Positions 32,265 through 43,720 of a DNA stretch of 60,387 bases are shown piece after piece. A model generated the notes under the pieces. That model was given only the letters and a program-made list of their open reading frames with translations. It did no database searches and was not told the DNA's origin. Source of the DNA: Diphasiastrum complanatum (lineage: Eukaryota; Streptophyta; Lycopodiopsida; Lycopodiales; Lycopodiaceae); NCBI GenBank assembly GCA_029204225.1, contig MU833153.1:1-60387 (forward strand), read 5' to 3'. Position 1 is the first letter of the stretch. Each line of letters opens with the position of its first letter. Position numbers and translations under genes: made by a program.

Positions 32265-34925
32265 GGTAAAACACTCTGTCTTTTGTAGATTAGGCCAAGG
32301 TTAGGTGTACCTTTCACATACCTCAAAATCCTTTTTGCAGCTTTCCAATGGTCCATAGTGTGTGATGACATGAAATGGCTGATCAAACTTACAACATAGC
32401 AGATATCAGGACGTGTAGTCGTAAGATATATCAAACTCCCAACTAGCTGATGAAATAGAGTAGCGTCAACATGTGCACTGTCATCAATACGAGATAATTT
32501 CTTACCAGCTTCGCAAGGGGTGATGGAAGGTTTGCACTCTGTCATGTGAAATCTCTCCAATATCTCGCCCACATACTTGTTTTGACATAACCTGATATCA
32601 CTGCCAGTTTGCCATACTTCGACACCCAAGCAATAGTGCATAAGATCTAAATATGTCATCTCAAACTGCTTACATAAGTTGGCTTTGATAGAACGAGTGA
32701 GGTTCTCATCATTGCCCGTGATAATGATATCATCAACGTAAAGTACAATCAAAGCAATGTTGTCATCATTTATAAGAACATAAAGGTTTGGATCTGAATT
32801 TGTTCTTACAAACCCATGAGAAAGAAAGTACTTGTCAATGCGACCATACCATCATGCGCGTGGCGCTTGCTTAAGGCCATAAAGTGCTTTGTGTAGTTTA
32901 CATACCTTTTGTTCTTGCCCTTTTGCCATGAAGCCCTGCGGTTGGACCATGTAAACTTCTTCCTCTAAGTCACCATTCAAAAACGCGGACTTCACATCCA
33001 TTTGATGGATTTTTCACCCAAAATGAGATGCTAAGGCAATGATAAGGCATAGCGTAGTCCACTTAGCCACTTGAGCAAATGTCTCTTCATAGTCAATTCC
33101 TTTGCTTTGCTCATAACCCTTCACTACTAGGCATGCTTTATGCTTTGCTATCGTGCCATCCGCATGAAACTTTGTTCTAAACACCCATTTGTTGTCAATG
33201 GGTTTCTTTCCAAGTGGTAGATCAACCAACTCCCATGTATCATGCTTGTGGATAGATTCTATTTCCTCTTCCATTGCCCTTTGCCATTCTTTGTGATCTT
33301 TTGCCTCATCAAAGGTTGATGGTTCTCGACACTTCAAAATGTCACTCATTAGGGCATAGTTCACATGATAACAATTGGGAGACTTCCTTTCCCGCGTTGA
33401 TCTTCTCACTTCTCCTTGTGTGCTAGATCCTGATTGATTTAGCTTTGCGTCCTTCATGATCTTTCCATACCATTTTGGTATTTTAGATTCAGGTGATACA
33501 CTACGTGGAGATTATGTATCCCAAGGAGTGTCTAAGTAATGTCTCTTACTTCCAACCGGTTTCTCCTTTATTGCTCCTATTGGCAAGTACCTCCCCCTAG
33601 GCTCTTGAATAGGTGGTCCTTTCATACTCGCCTTCTTGACTCTCGTCTTCACGTGCATCATCTTGTGGAGCATCTTCTTCATCTTCTTCCTCCAAAATTG
33701 TGGGAAGTCTTTTGATGCTTTCACCACTTGCATGGTCTTCATCTTCATACCTATGCGTTTCATCAAAGATCACATCTTTGCTGAATCTTGTTCATTACAG
33801 GATCAAAACACCTGTATGCCTTCGTCCTCTCATCATAACCGATGAAGATACACTTGATTGCTTTGGCATCAAGTTTCTTTCGCTCCTCCTTTGGCACATG
33901 TACATAGGCCTTACATCCAATGACACGAAACTTGTCAATTTTTGGTTTTATTCCTGTAAATGCTTCTTCGGAGTTCACATTTGGAACCGCAACTGTAGGG
34001 CTCCAATTTTGCAAGAACGTTGCCGCACTGCACGCTTCCGACCAAAGTGAATCGGTCAAGCCCATTTGCTTCATCATGGAGCGTGCACCCTCCATAATAG
34101 TCTTGTTTTTCCTTTCAGCTACACCATTACTATGCGACATGTGTGATTGTGTGAATTGTCTTTTGATGCCATGTTCTTTGCAAAAGTCCTCAAAATCATT
34201 AGATTTGTATTCGCCCCCTCTATCAAATCTTAGCACTTTGATGCGTGCATCCAGTTGGTTCTCTACCAAAGTCTTGAACTTCTTGAAATGAGCAAAAGCG
34301 TCAGATTTCTTCTTCAAGAAATAAATCCATGTCCTCCTAGAGTAATCATCTATGAAAGTCATAAAATAATATGCCTTCCCCAAACGACATGGTCTTCATT
34401 GGGCCGCACAGGTCGCTGTGAATGAGTTCTAGCGGTTTATTAGCTCTTGAAGCTCCACCTTTCTTGAATGTCTCCTTGTGATGCTTTCCCATGACGCATC
34501 CTTCACATATTGCATGATGATCATCCTGCAATGTCGGTAACCCTATTACCATCTTCAGCTTCGCCATCAATCTCAAGCTCCCATAGTTCAAATGACCAAG
34601 TCTTCTGTGCTACAACTCAGATTGAGATGCTGTTGAGATAGCCAAACCATATTCTCCTGGTTTTGTAGCATCCAATTTATAAAGGCCACAGTTACTATCT
34701 CTATAACCCTTTGCCACCACTTTATAGTTGTGGTTCATATCCCTCATAAGGCATCCATCCTTGACAAACTCAACCTTAAGATGTTGATTTGCCATTACAC
34801 CAACAGTAAACAAACTCTTTTTGAGTCCAGGAACAAAAAGCACATTAGGGATGTTCTTGATTTTACCATAAGGAAACTATATAGGTACATTGCCCACACC
34901 CTATATTTGGCATTTCTCCCCATTG
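32265..34925 (-). pseudogene. Copia I: protease end, integrase, reverse transcriptase
   Basis: Right to left: protease tail (LFVPGLKKSLFTVGVM), integrase zinc region (CEGCVMGKHH), core LELIHSDLCGPM and FIDDYSRRTWIYFLKKKSDAF, RGGEYKSNDFEDFCKEHGI, NGVAERKNKTIME. Then the RT linker (RRSTRERKSPNCYHVNYA), RT N terminus (WQRAMEEEIESIHKHDTWELV), catalytic LYVDDIIITGND, and VGSLIYLTTTRPDICY. It ends at KGTPNLGLIYKRQ near 32265, so RNase H is missing; gag and the protease active site are also missing at the other end. The RT region keeps long open frames. Confidence 0.92.
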
Positions 34926-34926
34926 G

Positions 34927-35215
34927 CTTGAGTGACCTTATAGTTAGAATTAACGTTAGAATCACTGTGTTACTGTACTGTGGGTCCTATCAGTGGATAA
35001 GGATCAGTTGGCCTCGCCACGAGGCAAGTCGACGGGACACGCGTCCCGCCAACGACAACTTGGATCATGCATGGATTGCCTGAGTGAACAACTATATGTA
35101 CAGTGTAATTTCATTTTGAGAAATACAGTTGCTATGTGAGCTTGATAAGGAGAGTGATTTTTTGTCTGTGTTATTGTGTAGCATGATCTGTGTTCCTGTG
35201 CAAAGCAAATTCTAA
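34927..35215 (+). repeat. Putative copia H 5' LTR
   Basis: Sequence upstream of a perfect primer site. Its right end is fixed within a few bases near 35215. The left end is only inferred from where copia I protease sequence stops. A perfect GC-rich three-way hairpin lies at 35007-35053. Confidence 0.5.
35007..35053. repeat. GC-rich three-way junction
   Basis: Outer stem GTTGGC/GCCAAC encloses two adjacent perfect hairpins, GCCTCG-CCA-CGAGGC (35011-35025) and CGGGAC-ACGC-GTCCCG (35033-35048). The outer stem shares two bases with the first hairpin. Confidence 0.85.
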
Positions 35216-35217
35216 GT

Positions 35218-35230
35218 TGGTATCAGAGCC
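35218..35230 (+). other. Copia H primer binding site
   Basis: TGGTATCAGAGCC, a perfect match to the initiator Met tRNA type primer site. Confidence 0.93.
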
Positions 35231-36522
35231 GTACAGGGAGTGTACACAGTACAGTGTCGTCGTTGAAGAGAGCTTCGGGAGAACTGTCTTCTGAGAGTTC
35301 GGGGTTTTACGGTGGGTTGAAGACGGAAAGAGAAGCACCGGTGCACGGTTTCTAATTTATAGAGGCTTGCTAAGATCAACAAAGGGATTATTAGCCTGTG
35401 CATAGCATCAGACAGGGAAAAATATGGTGAAAAATTGACAATTTTGAAGTCGGCTGAAAATCAAAACCGGACTTGGGGTTATGGTTTTTATACATAACTG
35501 GTGATTTCTTCGCTGTCTGTGCACCGTTTTGGATGTCGTAAGGACAGGAAGGAAGCTAATCACACTGTCAATCAACCATGGAGAGATTTTGAGGTTTATG
35601 TCAGATATTTGTCTCCAGACACTTAACCTAACATATTTGTGGTAAAAAGGTGAAAAAAGCCACTTTGTCAAGTTGAGCTAAAATCACCATTTCTCCACGG
35701 AATTTCCTGACTGAACATTCTATAGTCATGGATTTAGTAGGGCGACCCTGCTCTAGGCCTCAGATCATGCTCAAAACGATCCACAGGAGAGCTTGATTTG
35801 ATCTTTTTGAGAGAAGGGAGGTGCGGCCGCAGGCAGGGAAGTCGCGGGCAGTTCGCGCGCCCAACGGGATGAAGAACTCAGTGTACCTGAGTTCTTAGCG
35901 TATGTAGGAGTTTGGTTCGATGCCCAGATGTACTTTGAACCTTTAGATGAAGTGTCAAGTGAATCAACGGTCCAGAATCTGTGATGGGAGAGAAATTTGA
36001 ACCACAAGATTTGGTTCAGCCATTGGATGAGCTTTAAACAGGGTCCTGAAGAATTGAAGTGCATTTTGGCCTTCAACTTTAAATTTTCATACTGAAAATT
36101 GAGTTGGATCCCTTCACAAGTGAAGAGTGAAGTTTCTTCAAAGTGAAGAAACAGTTCAAAAGCTAGAAAAGTCCCTATTTTTGGGTCCTTTGCCCGTTTT
36201 GACCCAAACGAAAGGCTATAACCTCCAAACGAAGGGCACCCAAACTGTACTTGCAAGTACGGTACAGCAAAATAGAGCGGTTGTAGTGGAGAAAGTGTTT
36301 GGAGTACGCCATAAGTAGTTTCATCATTCCACTGGGCACGTTGTTGGGAATTGACGACTGAGTGCATTTCGGAAGGCGACGTCGATTTGGCTTTCAAATT
36401 GGTGGAAAAGCGGCGAGTGGCCTGGTAAGAAAAAAAGTGCAGGTCATTATTTTCAACTTCTGACATCACTGTTGGCCTCAACATACTGTTCTTAGCCTAA
36501 GGCAAAAGTTTTAAGCAGTTTT
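35231..36522 (+). other. Copia H untranslated leader
   Basis: About 1.3 kb between primer site and gag. A 237-codon antisense open frame spans 36484-35771, without recognisable domains. The sense strand shows no coding signal. Confidence 0.55.
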
Positions 36523-37317
36523 GTGATGACAAACATGGGAGAGTCCATTTTGAGTGAAAGTAGCAAATTGGATGGAATTTCCAACTATGCAGTGTGGAAA
36601 TTCAAAATGAAAAACAAACTGATGGAGAAAGATGTGTGGGAAGTCGTCACAGGTGATGAGAGAAGGCCGCCAAATGAAGCAGACATCGAGGTGTTCAACA
36701 AAAAGTTGAGGAAAGCTTTGACCTTCATTAACTTGTCAGTGAAGGATCACATCATTACCCACATTTGTGATGTTGTTACACCCAGACAAGCATGGGATGT
36801 GCTAAAGGAGCAGTTCGAGATGTCAAATCCGTCAAGAATCATGTTTCTGAAGTCAAAGTTGAATAGTGCCCGCATGGAGCAAGGAGAGCACATTCAGACG
36901 TACATGACCAGAATCAAGACAATGAGAGATGAACTGCATTCTACTGGAGAACGCATACGTGATGTGGAGCTGGTGCATAATGCATTATGCGGCATTGCAG
37001 AACCCTATCAGATGTTTGTGAGCGAAATAGCATCAAGAGAAAGATTGCCAACCTTTGACGAGCTCACATGAACCTTGATGCAGGAAGAGCAACGACGAGA
37101 AATGGTGAAAGCTAGATGTCAAAATACTGATGATCAGGCATTTGCGACACGCCAGAAACAAGGCAAGGGCAAGGGCAAGAAGAAGACTAAACAACAATTT
37201 GCCAAGTCTCAGGAGGATGAGGGATCTTCCAGCAAAACTAAGAAGAAAGGCAAGTGCTTCCATTGTGGTAAAAAGGGCCACTGGAAGAGTGAATGTCGCA
37301 AATTCTTGGTGGAATAA
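36523..37317 (+). pseudogene. Copia H gag
   Basis: It starts MMTNMGESILSESSKLDG, and then NYAVWKFKMKNKL, DVVTPRQAWDVLKEQFEM and MFLKSKLNSARMEQGEHIQT follow, all copia Gag. A single stop (TGA, 37069-37071) interrupts an otherwise open frame, which continues through TLMQEEQRREM and a basic stretch to a perfect CX2CX4HX4C knuckle CFHCGKKGHWKSEC, ending TAA at 37315-37317. Of the copia gags in this window it is the best preserved. Confidence 0.93.
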
Positions 37318-38785
37318 GACAAGGGGAAACCAAAACAAGCAGGTAACCTTGTCGATGAGGGTGAGACTGAAGACTCTAGCATCTTCATATCTGCATTGTC
37401 ATCTAATCAAGATGATCAAGCATGGTATATTGACTCAGGAGCCACAAGACACATGACAGGTAACAAAAACTGGTTCAGTAGTTTGAAGGCATTGGATAAT
37501 GGAACATCTGTTTCACAAGCAAATGGTGAGGTGTGCATGATCAAGGGGATAGGCATAGTTTCAATCCAACTGCCTGACGGCAAAAGCAGGATGATCAGGG
37601 AGGTACTTTACGTACCAGGTTTGAAGAAAAATCTACTTTCTATTGGAGTCATTACTGATCAAAAGTTGAAAGTAGAATTCGCCCATGATCGTTGCTTTGT
37701 GAAGGATGCGAACCAAAAGTTCAAAGTTATTGCGAATGGAGTAAGAGAGCCCCAATACAAAATTGTATAGATTGAATGCCACAATCAAGGCGCAACATGG
37801 ACTTGTGTCATCCACTCCTTCGCAAACTGAGTTGTGGCACAAGAGGCTTGGTCACTTGAACTTGGGAAGCCTCAGTTTGATGAGAAAATTGGAGATGGTA
37901 ACAGGACTGCCTACAATAGAAGGTCACTTGAAATCAATGTGCGAATCTTGTATATATGGGAAGCAGCATCGAGAGAAGTCAATAAGGGGGTTGTTGCAAG
38001 AGCAAAGAACATCTTGGATTTAATCCACACAGATTTATGCGGGCCCATGAGGACCATGTCCTTAGGAAAAGCCTTCTATTTCATGACCTTTATTGATGAT
38101 ATGTCATGTAAGACGTGGATCTACTTCTTGAAGAAGAAATCAGATACTTTTGATAACTTCAAGAACTTCAAAAACTTGGTCGAAAATCAGACAGGTAAGA
38201 AGATCAAAGTCCTAAGATCAGATAGTGGAGGTGAGTATAAGTCTAATGACTTTAATGATCTTTGTGATCAATGTGGGATTAAAAGACAATTCACACAAGC
38301 TCATACTCCTGCACTCAATGGAGTAGCTGAGCGCAAAAATCGTACGATTGTGGAAAGTGCCAGATCTATGCTAGCTGAGATGAAATTACCAAAAGATTTT
38401 TGGTCAGAAGCATGTAGCACGGCAAACTATCTTCAAAATAGAAGTCCTACCATTGCCATACCAAAAATTACACCTGAGGAAGCACTCACAAAGAAGAAGC
38501 CAAAGGTGAACCACTTGCGAATCTTTGGATGTAAGGCCTTTGTACATATTCCTAAGGAAGAAAGAGTAAACTTGATGTAAAAGCTATCAAGTGCATATTC
38601 CTAGGATATGATGATCACGTGAAGGGCTATAGATGTTTTGATCCAGTCGAAAACAAAATCCATATAAGCCGAGATGTTATCTTTGATGAATCCAAGATGT
38701 ATGAAGATGAAGATGCTGAGAAGATAGACACATCCAGTAGGAAAAATGGCATAGTGAGGATACCACCTGATGAAATATCATTATC
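37318..38785 (+). pseudogene. Copia H protease and integrase, cut before RT
   Basis: Continuing in the gag frame: protease WYIDSGATRHMTG (active site DSG) and EVLYVPGLKKNLLSIGVI; a frame change near 37760; integrase zinc region LWHKRLGHLNLGSLSLM and CESCIYGKQH. Another frame change precedes LDLIHTDLCGPMRTMSLGKA, then DDMSCKTWIYFLKK, SDSGGEYKSNDF, NGVAERKNRTIVESARSML and FWSEACSTANYLQNRSP. It ends near 38785 after DVIFDESKMYEDED. Reverse transcriptase and RNase H are absent because gypsy integrase sequence begins there. Confidence 0.92.
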
Positions 38786-39483
38786 AAATTTGGATGTCCG
38801 ATCGAGATCGTCAGTGATCTTGGTACACACTTTGTTAATCGAATGATAAAGTGTCTGTTGGAAGATTTTTTTGCTATATACCGATTTAGTACTCCGTATT
38901 ATCCAAGGGTAGTGGCCAAGCTAAATTTTCCAATAAGATTCTCTACACTATTATGACAAAAATGGTTGAAGCGAGTCGGTCTGATTGGAAACATAAATTG
39001 CATGCATCATTATGGGCTTTCAGAACTGCTTATAAAGGGAGCACGAATCAAACACCGTTTCAATTGATTTATGGTCAAGATGTTGTCATGCCAATTGAAT
39101 TCTTAGTACCATCTCTACGCATAGCAGCAACAGAATGATCAGATGATGACAAATCCTTACAACTGTGCCATGAAGCTTTGCACAAATTATATGAAACCAG
39201 ATTGATGGCAATTCATGCATTAGCAGTAGAGAAAGCTCGTCGTAAGGCATGGCACGATCGTCGATTACACAAAAAGGATCCGGCAGAAGGAGATCTAGCA
39301 TTGATGTATAAAACTAAGCTGATCAAGGGAATTTGAAGTTCACAAGTGAAGGGCCGTATAGAGTCAAAGAAATACTAAACTATGGAACAATTATTCTTGA
39401 ACATCTAGATGGAAAACGTTTTGATACTCTAGTGAATGGCAGCCGACTACCCAAGTTTTGGCAGCCTGCACCACCAGTTTAGC
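38786..39483 (+). pseudogene. Gypsy integrase C-terminal half (inverted relative to gypsy F)
   Basis: Plus-strand frames read FGCPIEIVSDLGTHFVNRMI, then NQTPFQLIYGQDVVMPIEFL, EGPYRVKEILNYGTIILEHL and NGSRLPKFWQPAPP, the second half of a gypsy integrase with a GPY/F module and no chromodomain. It starts almost exactly where the minus-strand integrase of gypsy F stops (40441), missing only a few codons. I infer an inversion of 38786-40440. Confidence 0.85.
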
Positions 39484-40440
39484 CAGCATGATCCGAGACT
39501 ATGTTGTCTTTTTCTCGTTTTTCAGATTCTTTTTTTCACTACTTGATTGATATTTTCTTTTGGAAAAGACAATAAAAAAAAAAGGAAAAAGAAGTGAGGA
39601 AAGACTGATGAGAAAAAGTCAAAAATGTCATTAGATCAGAAAAAATTGAAAGAAAGTATTTTCAAAAATCAGATCTTTGTAAAAAAATGACTTGAAAATT
39701 ATTTTTTTGGTCATTTTTTGCACAAACTATTTTAGAATTGTTCGCTGAGTTTTCAAAAGCAAGATCCACCTCAGATATAACCATACTGAGTTAGGCGAAC
39801 GTTATTTTAACCAGTTGGTACATGTTTTTATCTTAGGCGAATGTTAAGTATTATTCCATTTTGGGAACCTTCGCCGAGCATCTTCATGTACTCCGAAACC
39901 TTCGCCGACATGCCAGATGGATTTAAAATGCCAAAATTAGGTCGGCTATAGGTTCGGATCCTGAAAATTTGCATTTATGACAATACTTGGACGAAGGATG
40001 AAAAACCTTCGCCGGATAGATTCAGTACTTCAGAAACCTTCGTTGAGATTTTTATAACCTATTTTTATAGTACTGAACATGCCTGAAAATTTTGGTCCAG
40101 AATTGAACAACCAAACTAGTACATTGTCTAATAATGGACCCTCCAAATCAGCCTATAAAATGGCAGAATTCGAATTCATTTCTCACTTGTGATAGTGAAG
40201 CTCTTGCCAATTTTTCCAGCAACCAAAGCTTTCCAAACCTTCTATACTGCATTTCATTATACACTCGCGCCAAATACTTTCAGTTTCTGGCCTTATTCCA
40301 CCATGTCTTCCACAGACACTTCTCAGTCGCCTCGTTATACTATCCATTGTAATGTCCCATCTGCAACAGACATCATGATACTTCCTAGCACAAGCATGGT
40401 CACTCAGTGGATGACTCTTGCGAAGCCTCTGCTCACTGCA
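39484..40440 (+). other. Post-integrase region of gypsy F with a partial extra ORF
   Basis: About 0.8 kb of A/T-rich noncoding sequence with CCTTCGCCGA words like those of the E and F leaders. A TATA-like CCTATAAAATGG then lies near 40150 and an open frame starts MSSTDTSQSPRYTIHCNV at 40303, cut at 40440 by the inversion breakpoint. Athila-type gypsy elements carry an extra ORF after integrase; whether this is one is unknown. Confidence 0.5.
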
Positions 40441-40896
40441 ATGGGTACAGAGAAACTTAGCCGTAGATTTTGCATCAACAACTTTAACAGCTCTGGCTTC
40501 AACCCACTTGGTCATATAATCGGTTGCTACGATGATATATCTAGCTTGAGATCCTCTTGTCGTAGGATGAATAGGACCAATGTAATCCAGTCCCCATAAC
40601 ACCGGATGTAAGGGCTCATAATTCTGTCGCGTAGGACGTCGTGCTCGTTGGCAAACATCACATGACTGAATATAATTTTTGGTGTCTTTATGAAGTGTAT
40701 GCCACCAACACCTTGATTGCAAAAGCTTGCAAACAGTGATATCCATAGAAAAATGTCCTCCGCCCATTCCATCGTGTGAAAACATGATTAATTCAGACAC
40801 TTCATGCGACAAAACACATCTTCGAAGAATATCATCCATTCCGCGATGATACAATTGTCCCACAATCAATTGATAAGGTTGAACCTTATGAATCAA
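40441..40896 (-). pseudogene. Gypsy F integrase, N-terminal half
   Basis: Starts with KVQPYQLIVGQLYHRGMDDI, then LRRCVLSHEV, the zinc block with MGGGHFSMD and CDVCQRARRP, and the core GLDYIGPIHP, YIIVATDYMTKWVEARAV, ending DAKSTAKFLCTH at 40441. The remaining catalytic part lies on the opposite strand at 38786. Confidence 0.88.
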
Positions 40897-42740
40897 TTGT
40901 CTCTTTTGTAGTTTTGCAAGGAGTCATTAGGTTGACCTAGCATTAGATACTCAACAATATCCGCTGCCCACTCAGGTTTTGCTTCTACATAGAATAATGT
41001 AGCATCTAGCAATTCATCATCCACTTCAGTATTAACTAATGCGGATTCGATTCTTGAAACAGGGTCGGCGAGATAATGTTGTTTACCTTTTCGAACCACA
41101 ATTCGAAAGTCAAATCCGGTCAATAACAGTAACCATCTTGCAATACGGCCTATATTACACTTTTTGTTTACCAAGTAAAGTAACGGCTGGTGATTCATAT
41201 AAAACGCAAAGTGTGTTTCCATAAGATAATGTCAAAATTTCTTTACAGAAAAAATCATTGCTAATGCTTCACGTTCCGTTGTCAAATAATTTTTCTCTGA
41301 ATCTGTAAGTTGTCTGCTTGCAAATCGTATGGGGTAGTCTTTCTTGTATTCACCCGGCTGCATCAAAACTGATCCAATAGCATATTTTGAGACATTAGTG
41401 TGAACATGAAATTCAATTGTCCAATCTGGAGAACATAGTATCGGTGCCGAAGCTAATGCTTTTTTCAATTTTTCAAAGGCTTCTAACACTCAACTGTCCA
41501 AATAGAAACAATGGTCAATTTGTATATACGTCTTGCAAGATCCGCAAAGAAAATAATAAAAATTCGATAATAATTCGCATGACCCATAAACACATAAACT
41601 CCACGAATTGTCCCTGGAGATGGTAACTTTGATTTTTGAATAATCTGTTGCTATGCCATGTCTTGATACCACATGCCCGAGAACAACTCCGTGAGAAACC
41701 TAGATCTAACACTTTTCTGGATTTAAGAAAATCTGGTACTTGCGACAACGTTCAAATACTTTTTCCAACCGATCCAGGTGGTCTGTATCTGTGTTATGGA
41801 CTCCGAGGTCATCCAAGTAAATTTCAAGAAATTTTTGTAGATAATCTTTGAAAGCAAACTGCATCACTCTGTGACGATCTACAGGTGCAATCTTGACCTA
41901 GTGGTATCCACTAAATCCATCCAGAAAACAATAAGCTTTTGCTCCAGCAAGGCGGTCCAAAATGCTTTCAGTAAAAGGTAACAAAAAGTGATCCTTTCGT
42001 GTCACTTTGTTCAAGGCCTTGAGAGATTCACACAAATTCTCAATTTCTCACTCTTCTTAGGAACAATGACAATTGGTGAAACCCATTCAGTGTGCTCGAT
42101 CTCATAAATGAAATTGTCTTCAAGCAATATTTGTAGCTCTTTCTTTATCAAATCCGTAATATTAGGATTAAAATGATAGAACTTTGTGAACTTGGGAATT
42201 GCATCAGGTATTAAGGGTATGGTATGCTCAATAACTGATGTCGGAATCCCTTTGAGATCTTTATAAGTCCAAGCAAAGCAATCTTGATACTTAGTAAGCA
42301 ATTTCCATAGCGCTTGAAACTGTTCAGGAGTAAGTTGTGCTCCAACTTGTACAATCTTTTCCGGTTCTCCTGGTTCAGCAAGATTCATAGGTTGTGTCCT
42401 AGCTGGGCCATCGTAAACATCTTTCGATTCTAGCACTTGTTCTTCAAGTTCACGATGTGCTTTTGGTAACATGATAACTACATCATCCAGAGTATAATGT
42501 TTGAAATGCTCTGGCATATCATGCTGGACTTCCTCTGATTGTTCTTTTTCAAAAGGATTAGTCTTGGATCTTCGCTTAGCTTTCTTAGTAGGAATCGATC
42601 GTGGAGGTGATGACTTCTGAGAAGATGGACTCTTCTTTGAAGGTGAAGATTTCCTAGATGGTGATGTCTTGCGAGAATTCTGACTTGAAGAATCATCCTT
42701 GACTTTACCTTTGCCTTTATCCAATAAGGGTGGCACAGTC
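40897..42740 (-). pseudogene. Gypsy F reverse transcriptase and RNase H
   Basis: RT N-terminal part YQDCFAWTYKDLKGIP, WVSPIVIVPKKSEKLRICVN, frame change, FLDGFSGYH; then a deletion removes the block with the PFGLCNAPATF motif. Catalytic LEIYLDDLGVH (about 41800) and ERCRKYQIFLNPEKC follow. RNase H: AFEKLKKALASAPIL, SKYAIGSVLMQPG, ASRQLTDSEKNYLTTEREAL and HQPLLYLVNKK. Multiple frame changes and an RT deletion mean it is inactive. Confidence 0.9.
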
Positions 42741-43266
42741 TTGGAATCAACCTTTTGAGGTGGATTTTCTCTTTCAAGACCGTATTACAATGTTGCTTAG
42801 CTTGTTTCTTCATCATTGATCCTGTAATCTTGTCTTCCTTCAATATAACTGCTTTTGGCGATTTTATTGTTGGTTCGTCAGGAATATCACGTACTCCAAA
42901 TCTGGTAGGATCCATGTGATTTTGAACATGCTCATCAGTTAGTTTTGCATTGTCATCATAAGTCAAGGCATGACTCACATGAATAAGTTCATCTTCAATT
43001 GGATCTGGTATGTGTTCCGTTGATATCCAAACTAAATTCAACACATTCAAAGGAAAAGTGATCGATGTATCCAAAGTTTGATCCAATAATGAAATCTCGC
43101 TCAAGTCGGACTGATTATCTTGTTGATGCATATAGCCTGCTGTACAATCAATTGTTGCAAGAGCTTGATTCTGGTTGACAGTATCGGTTTGAGAGTCATA
43201 ATGTTGAGAGTCATAATGTACTCCCCAATTTTTAACTGGTCGGTCACATGTATGATCTGTTGTTGA
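42741..43266 (-). pseudogene. Gypsy F protease-RT linker
   Basis: Poorly conserved region between protease and RT. A 217-codon frame (43131-42478) overlaps the RT N-terminal frame and is Ser/His-rich only because of reading-frame shift. It contains no recognised domain. Confidence 0.5.
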
Positions 43267-43720
43267 TTAATCATCATCCTCTTTTTGGGCTACTGGTTTG
43301 ATAGTCCAAGTTATAGGATCCACTTTGACTGCACGTTCACGATTTTCAAAAGTGATTTTTTCGGTACCCCAGTTATCAATTACTTGCGCAACTCGTAACC
43401 ATGGGCGTCCTAGTAGGACTCGGTAGACATTTAGTGCGTCAGTTAAGTCCATTACTACAAAAGTAATGGCAAATTGTACTCCAGCAATTTTGACATGTAT
43501 GTCTTTAACCATTCCTCATGGACGAACTGTCGTTTGATCAACTAGCTTAATGGCAAAAGTCACAAGACCTTGTGAGGCCCCATTTTGCACATAGCTTTGT
43601 TGAAATCAAGCTAACTCCCAAATCTCCATCTATCACGGTTGCTTCTTTAGAAAATTGTCTATGTTGTATTGGCAGAATGATATTTTTTGGCTCACTTTCC
43701 CGGGCTTCTCTGACATGGAG
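43267..43720 (-). pseudogene. Gypsy F protease
   Basis: Reads VIDGDLGVSLISTKLCAKWG; a one-base frame change leads to WGMVKDIHVKIAGVQFAITF and VYRVLLGRPWLRVAQ, the retropepsin C-terminal signature. The active-site loop usually reads D-S/T/G-G; here it is DGDLG, so the catalytic Asp is present but the loop is altered. Confidence 0.75.

Noticed and set aside
33920-34291. 123-codon plus-strand frame
   Set aside because: Antisense shadow of the copia I integrase.
35771-36484. 237-codon antisense open frame in the copia H leader
   Set aside because: No recognisable domain, composition follows the leader, and copia leaders are noncoding; probably chance.
42478-43131. 217-codon frame rich in His and Ser in gypsy F
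   Set aside because: Overlaps the better RT N-terminal frame and shows no domain; treated as linker.
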